Assembly: GCF_014873875.1 (NCBI RefSeq)
Contig: NZ_JADBEM010000001.1
Span: forward strand, 6,014,001-6,078,000
DNA from: Actinopolymorpha pittospori
GTDB taxonomy: Bacteria; Actinomycetota; Actinomycetes; Propionibacteriales; Actinopolymorphaceae
DNA: 64,000 nt
Direction of reading: 5' to 3'
Shown here: in pieces, positions 60,036 to 64,000 of the stretch
Position numbering within the stretch: the first letter of the stretch is position 1
Layout: each line of letters starts with the position of its first letter
The notes under the pieces: model-generated
What the model saw: the letters and a program-made list of their open reading frames with translations, nothing else
The model's database searches: none
What the model was told of the DNA's origin: nothing
Made by a program: the position numbers and the translations under genes

Positions 60036-61049
60036 ATGCTCGCGCCTCCCGAAGATCTCTCGACACATCAGGTTTCCTGCTACCTCGGAGAGCACTGGGG
60101 TCTGCTCCGCGCCGAGGTGACCTATGTGCCCCTTGGGCACGGCAGCCACAACTGGGCCGTTGTCGCGGCGGATGGCACCAAGTGGTTCGTCAAGGCCAGC
60201 CGATCCGGCCCGGACTCGGATTTCTCCCGGGCGACCTACCAAACGGCGGCGCTCCTGCGCGAAGCTGGGCTGGATTTCGTGCTCGGCCCGGTACGCGACC
60301 GGTCCGGTGAGGTGCGACGGCAGGTCTCGTCGAACTGGGAGCTCGCCGTCTTTCCCTTCATCGAGGGACGGAATCCCGACTTCCGTTCCGGTGAGCGGGT
60401 GCGGGTCGCGGAGATTCTCGGCAGGTTGCATGCGTTCAGCCCGGTCCCGGACATTGCGGTGCGTTGGGAGCCTGGCTGGTTCCAGCCCGAGTTGAAGCAG
60501 GTTCTCGCCGATGAGCTCGATCGGGCATGGACCGAGGGCCCTTACGGAGAACGAGCCCGTGCGCTGTTCGTCAGTTCGCGTTCCGGGATCGAACGGTTGC
60601 TTGACCTGTCCGACCGGCTGGTCGCCCAACTCGCCGACTCCGACGAGCCCCCGGTGATCACTCATGGCGAGCCCCATGGCGGCAACACCATGGTCGACTC
60701 TTCGGGGAGGACGCACCTGATCGACTGCGACGCGTTGATGGTCGCGCCGCGGGAGCGAGATCTTCGGGTGCTGCTCTACGCCGGCCACCGACGACCCCGC
60801 GATCTCGACAACAGCGAGGTTCTCGCCGCCTACCAACGCAGCGCCGGCCCGATCGAGCCGAGGCCGTTCGTGCTCGAGTTGTTCCGGGCCGAGTGGCACC
60901 TGATCGAGCTGTCCAGATACGCCCGGCTGTTCTCCGGTCCGCACGGCCGGACAGCCGATGTCGAGGTGCGGTGGAACGCACTCGAGGGATACGTCCCCGT
61001 CAGCCAGAACTGGCCGGATCTGCTGTCCGCCCAGATCCAGGAGCGCTGA
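60036..61049 (+). CDS. APH/choline-kinase-fold phosphotransferase
   Basis: 337 residues from ATG 60036, though a GTG at 60000 or 60027 is possible because GGAGG lies directly against this ATG. Kinase segments: THGEPHGGNTMV as catalytic loop (HGE instead of HGD, as in some choline kinases), and LIDCDALMVAPRERDL as metal loop. GHGSHNWAVVAADGTKWFVK is the N-lobe nucleotide loop and Lys strand. Substrate unknown. A GTG start at 60000 would overlap the PhyH gene by 26 bases. Ends before a strong hairpin at 61104-61130. Confidence 0.85.
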   Translation: MLAPPEDLSTHQVSCYLGEHWGLLRAEVTYVPLGHGSHNWAVVAADGTKWFVKASRSGPDSDFSRATYQTAALLREAGLDFVLGPVRDRSGEVRRQVSSNWELAVFPFIEGRNPDFRSGERVRVAEILGRLHAFSPVPDIAVRWEPGWFQPELKQVLADELDRAWTEGPYGERARALFVSSRSGIERLLDLSDRLVAQLADSDEPPVITHGEPHGGNTMVDSSGRTHLIDCDALMVAPRERDLRVLLYAGHRRPRDLDNSEVLAAYQRSAGPIEPRPFVLELFRAEWHLIELSRYARLFSGPHGRTADVEVRWNALEGYVPVSQNWPDLLSAQIQER

Positions 61050-61103
61050 ACTCGGGTTCCTCTCGGCGAGCCGGGCGATGACGAGAGGTGCTTCCGCACC
61101 GTC

Positions 61104-61130
61104 GGGGGACCTCCCGATGGGAGGTCCCCC
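61104..61130. terminator. Strong hairpin between convergent genes
   Basis: GGGGGACCTCCC (61104-61115) and GGGAGGTCCCCC (61119-61130) form a perfect 12-bp stem with a 3-base loop GAT. It sits 55 bases after the kinase gene's stop and 34 bases before the 3' end of the PQQ-repeat gene, so it can terminate either transcript. There is no U-tract, as often in actinobacteria. Confidence 0.85.
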
Positions 61131-61165
61131 CTGACGTGATGGAGCCAGCGTGGGCCTGACGTGAT
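61130..61165. repeat. Short direct repeat CCTGACGTGAT
   Basis: The 11-base CCTGACGTGAT occurs at 61130-61140 and again at 61155-61165, directly after the hairpin and touching the stop of the PQQ-repeat gene. Confidence 0.8.
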
Positions 61166-63951
61166 CAGGACGTGCCCTCGCTGGTGAACGCGTACACGTT
61201 GCCGTCCCACGCACCTGTGATCACCGTGTTGCCGGAGACCGCGGGCGCGCTGGCGACCCAACTGGACGACACGGCGAACTGCCACACGACCTCGCCGGTC
61301 TTGGTGTCCAGTCCGTACAGCTTCCCGCCGTTGGTGCCGACGTAGAGGGTCTCGCCGGAGACTGCCGGGGACGAGAGGACCGCGGCGCCGAGGTCGCGGC
61401 GCCACTTCTCCGCGCCGGTCGCCAGGTCGAGCGCGACGACGAAACCGCTCGGCAAGCCGGCATAGGCGACCCGACCCGCGACCGCCGGAGCGGTGCCGTG
61501 CAGGTTGGCCTCGACCAACACCTTCTGCGGGCCGACGAACCGCCAGATCTCGTTGGGAGTGGTGTCCGACGTGGTGTCGAACGCGAGGATCGCGTTCGGC
61601 CCCTGCGAGAGCTTGTCGACGTAGTTCACCAGCAGAATCCCGTCGGAGTACACGACCGGGCCCTGGCCGGCCAGGACGGCCTCGCCGGTCGTGGCGGGGC
61701 TTCCGGTCCACACCTGCTTGCCGGTGGCCAGGTCCAGGGCACGTGGTGTCAGGGAGATGAAGGTCGTACCCGGATTGAAGTACACCCGCCCGTCGCCGAT
61801 GGCGGCCGGCTTGTTGCTGGTGCCGACCGAGACGAAGGTCGCCGTGTAGCTCCAGAGTTCCTTGCCGGTGGCGAGGTCACGCGCCTGGACCAGCGGGGTT
61901 CCGCCCGTGATCTCGTGCAGGTTGACGACGACACCATCGGACACCGTGGGGGAGCTGTAGACCTTCGGGTACAGCAGTGGCTTGCCCTCGTCGAGGCGAT
62001 GTTCCCAGACAACCTCGCCGGTGGCGGCGTCCAGTGCCTGGATGGTGCCGTTGACGGAGGTGGTGACGACGTGTCCGTCGACGACGGCCGGGCTCGCTTC
62101 CACGAGACTGTCGGAGGGCACGCGCCACCGCTGTTCCCCGGTGGCGATGTCGAGTGCTACCAGCCCGCACGCCCTGACGTCGTTCTCGTCGCGGATGCCG
62201 ACATACACGGTGTCGCCGGCGATGGCGGGCGAGGCGTTGAGGATCGTTCCCTCGCTTCGATAGCTCCACGCCAACCGAAGCGGCGGTGCGACGGTGTCGG
62301 GCGTGCGTCCGCCACGGGCCGGACCGCCGTGGAACATCGACCACGCCGTCCCGGCCGCGGGGGAGGGGAGCTCGTCGCTGGCGACGACCTCGAACGTCCC
62401 GGACGAACTCTTGCGACGACCGACGCTGTCGCGTACGTCCACCTGCCACTCGTGCTCGCCCTGCCCGAGCGCGGAGGTGTCCAGGTCCGTCGACCACGTC
62501 CAGTCTCCGGTCGGGTCCATCGACGTCCAGGGTCCGGAGTCGACGCGGTAGCGAGCCGACGTGATCTGACTCGTCGTGTTGTACGTGCTCACCTGCGCCG
62601 TCGTCGTCCCTTCGGGGACCCGAGCTCCCGCGGCCGGGTGCACGAGGGTCAGTGCGAACGAAACTCCGTAGACCCGGAACGGCGCCTTGATCTCCTCGCC
62701 CTCCCGAACCGCCATCAGCCGGAAGCCGAGCGGGGTGTTGTCGAGGGAGTAGTAGGAGGAGTTGGTGTTCACCTGCACGGTGCCCTGGCGGGTGGTGTGG
62801 TCGACACGGTTGACGTGGGCGTGCCCCGAGATCATGAGCTGCACGTTGTACGGCGCGAGCACATCGAGGAACGCCTGCGCGATCGAGTGCTCCAGGTCGG
62901 TGTAGTAGCGCGAGAGCCACCAGTCGGCCTCCGCGAAGGGAGCGTGGAACATCAACACGATCTCGCGGCCCAGACCCGCGATCGCGAGGTCGGCACGCAG
63001 CCACTTCAACTGGTCGGGCTGACCGATCCCGATCATGTTGTCGAGGACGACGAAGTGCTGGTTCCCGTACTCGAAGGAGTACCACTCCGGTCCCATGTTC
63101 GTGCGGTAGAGGTCGACTGCCGCGTCGTAGTTCGGGTCCTTGGCAATGCCGAGGCCTGCCAGCGGATAGTCGTGGTTGCCCAGCGCGGGCCACACGGGCA
63201 GGATCGAGTCCCTCGTACCGGTGCGGAAGGCCTGGAACTCCTCCGGCACGCCCAGATTCGTGACGTCACCCGCCACGGTGAGGAAGCGAGGTATCTCGGC
63301 CTGGCGCGGCGTCTGCCGGGTTCCGGAGACGATCTCGTTGAACTGGCCGATCTGACCACGCCAGCGGTTGACGGGATCGGGGTCGAACGGAAACCCGCCG
63401 GACAGGTGAAGGTGCGGATCGGACGCCGCGAGGAACTGGTAGTCGTTGCCCGCGAGGACGTCATGCTGCAAACCGAAGTCGACGTTCGCCTCGCTATCAG
63501 GCTGCAACGCGACCTTGCGGTAGAAGGACGGGATCATGTCCGCGTCCGGGGCCGCTGTCCATCCGGACGGGACGGTCACGAACACGATTCCGGTCGTACG
63601 CCGGGACGGGTTGACAGCCAGCTCGTACCTGCCCCCGGCGTCGGTGACCGCGATCGACTCGCCGTCGGAGACGGCGACCCCGGGTATCCCCTTGGAACGC
63701 GCCGGGGTGATCCCCTTCAGCTCCCGGAAGACCTTCCCGCGAACGATCGCGAGTCCGGCTGCCTTCGCGGACTTCGATGACCCGGGCGCGCTCGGACTGG
63801 CTGCCACCGGGCCGGCGAAGGTCCCAAGCGCCGCGGCTGAGACCCCGAAGATGCCGGCGGCACGGAGGAAGTTACGCCGATTCAGCTCCGCCCTCCTCAA
63901 CGCCTCATCTGGGACGTCCGGGTCCTCATAGCGCGCGCGAGGACGGCTCAT
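61165..63951 (-). CDS. Secreted metallophosphoesterase fused to PQQ-type beta-propeller
   Basis: 928 residues from ATG 63951 (AAGGAG upstream). A Tat signal (NRRNFLRAAGIFGVSAAALG) lies behind an unusually long 35-residue N-terminus. A beta-sandwich precedes a calcineurin-like phosphoesterase domain (about 150-440) with ASDPHLHL, VAGDVTN, GNHDYP, MFHAPF and SGHAHVNR, all metal-site motifs. A Fn3-like stretch (about 450-540) is followed by a C-terminal quinoprotein-like beta-propeller with repeats such as DIATGEQRWRVP and DTKTGEVVWQF. Probably a surface-bound phosphodiesterase with a ligand-binding propeller; no PQQ-enzyme active site is evident. Length is far above either family alone. Confidence 0.9.
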   Translation of the reverse strand: MSRPRARYEDPDVPDEALRRAELNRRNFLRAAGIFGVSAAALGTFAGPVAASPSAPGSSKSAKAAGLAIVRGKVFRELKGITPARSKGIPGVAVSDGESIAVTDAGGRYELAVNPSRRTTGIVFVTVPSGWTAAPDADMIPSFYRKVALQPDSEANVDFGLQHDVLAGNDYQFLAASDPHLHLSGGFPFDPDPVNRWRGQIGQFNEIVSGTRQTPRQAEIPRFLTVAGDVTNLGVPEEFQAFRTGTRDSILPVWPALGNHDYPLAGLGIAKDPNYDAAVDLYRTNMGPEWYSFEYGNQHFVVLDNMIGIGQPDQLKWLRADLAIAGLGREIVLMFHAPFAEADWWLSRYYTDLEHSIAQAFLDVLAPYNVQLMISGHAHVNRVDHTTRQGTVQVNTNSSYYSLDNTPLGFRLMAVREGEEIKAPFRVYGVSFALTLVHPAAGARVPEGTTTAQVSTYNTTSQITSARYRVDSGPWTSMDPTGDWTWSTDLDTSALGQGEHEWQVDVRDSVGRRKSSSGTFEVVASDELPSPAAGTAWSMFHGGPARGGRTPDTVAPPLRLAWSYRSEGTILNASPAIAGDTVYVGIRDENDVRACGLVALDIATGEQRWRVPSDSLVEASPAVVDGHVVTTSVNGTIQALDAATGEVVWEHRLDEGKPLLYPKVYSSPTVSDGVVVNLHEITGGTPLVQARDLATGKELWSYTATFVSVGTSNKPAAIGDGRVYFNPGTTFISLTPRALDLATGKQVWTGSPATTGEAVLAGQGPVVYSDGILLVNYVDKLSQGPNAILAFDTTSDTTPNEIWRFVGPQKVLVEANLHGTAPAVAGRVAYAGLPSGFVVALDLATGAEKWRRDLGAAVLSSPAVSGETLYVGTNGGKLYGLDTKTGEVVWQFAVSSSWVASAPAVSGNTVITGAWDGNVYAFTSEGTS

Positions 63952-64000
63952 CGTCTTTCTCCTTACTGGGTGCATGCCGCGAACTGACACAGGGCAGCAT

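Noticed and set aside
61498..63780. Antisense frame of 760 codons opposite the PQQ-repeat gene
   Set aside because: Composition is Val/Arg/Asp-rich with no motif, and the opposite strand encodes clear phosphoesterase and propeller motifs over the same stretch.
1..64000. tRNA, rRNA, prophage or insertion sequence
   Set aside because: No tRNA clover-leaf, rRNA, integrase, transposase, or terminal inverted repeats were recognised by eye; a tRNAscan-SE or ISfinder search would settle it.

Overview
The window is uniformly high-GC DNA from a free-living, filamentous or soil-type actinomycete. The evidence is GTG/TTG starts, many ATGA-coupled operons, Tat and lipoprotein signals, a fused 1,842-residue acyl-CoA carboxylase, ECF sigma factors and COG0523/zinc-type ribosomal paralogues. 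The family cannot be fixed from sequence alone; Propionibacteriales-like genera (Actinopolymorpha, Kribbella and relatives) would fit. No rRNA, tRNA, CRISPR array, prophage or intact insertion sequence was seen.

Layout. 0-7 kb: end of a secreted protein, a cupin plus epoxide-hydrolase-like pair, a LysR remnant, a SnoaL-like protein, a broken endonuclease/phosphatase, a histidinol-dehydrogenase paralogue, a PAP2 phosphatase and membrane proteins. 7-13 kb: ChrB-like protein, then an ECF sigma factor translationally coupled to a membrane protein and a three-gene ABC exporter. 13-16 kb: Tat-exported multicopper oxidase with a small membrane partner, divergent from a LysR regulator. 16-20.5 kb: membrane dipeptidase interrupted by one amber codon, class A beta-lactamase, divergent LysR regulator and a second, signal-less beta-lactamase-like protein. 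20.5-23.5 kb: small accessory enzymes and a broken acetyltransferase. 23.6-27.8 kb: a cobalamin-riboswitch-controlled operon for a corrinoid-type ABC importer with a FhuF-like iron-sulfur protein. 27.8-30.7 kb: HU protein, a Zur-like box, three truncated zinc-independent ribosomal protein paralogues (L31, L28, S14) and two COG0523 proteins. 31.8-38.3 kb: a GH39 glycosidase with a sugar ABC transporter and a divergent GntR regulator. 38-44 kb: RibD-type reductase, M20 peptidase, orphan peptide-type binding lipoprotein, methyltransferase and a possible NlpC/P60-like protein. 44.7-50.2 kb: the giant carboxylase. 50-64 kb: lipoprotein NagZ-like hexosaminidase, HEAT-like protein, PhoD phosphatase, GT39-type membrane glycosyltransferase, three small-molecule kinases, VOC and PhyH proteins, and a metallophosphoesterase/PQQ-repeat fusion.

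The most coherent systems are: (1) zinc-starvation ribosome remodelling, apparently decaying because all three ribosomal paralogues keep start and ribosome-binding site but lose their 3' portions; (2) B12-regulated corrinoid uptake; (3) a sigma-coupled ABC exporter; (4) a two-beta-lactamase/LysR locus; (5) a xyloside-type uptake and hydrolysis locus. At least nine genes are broken, so either this is a decaying accessory region or some frameshifts are sequencing errors; the multi-codon deletions cannot be explained by single-base errors.
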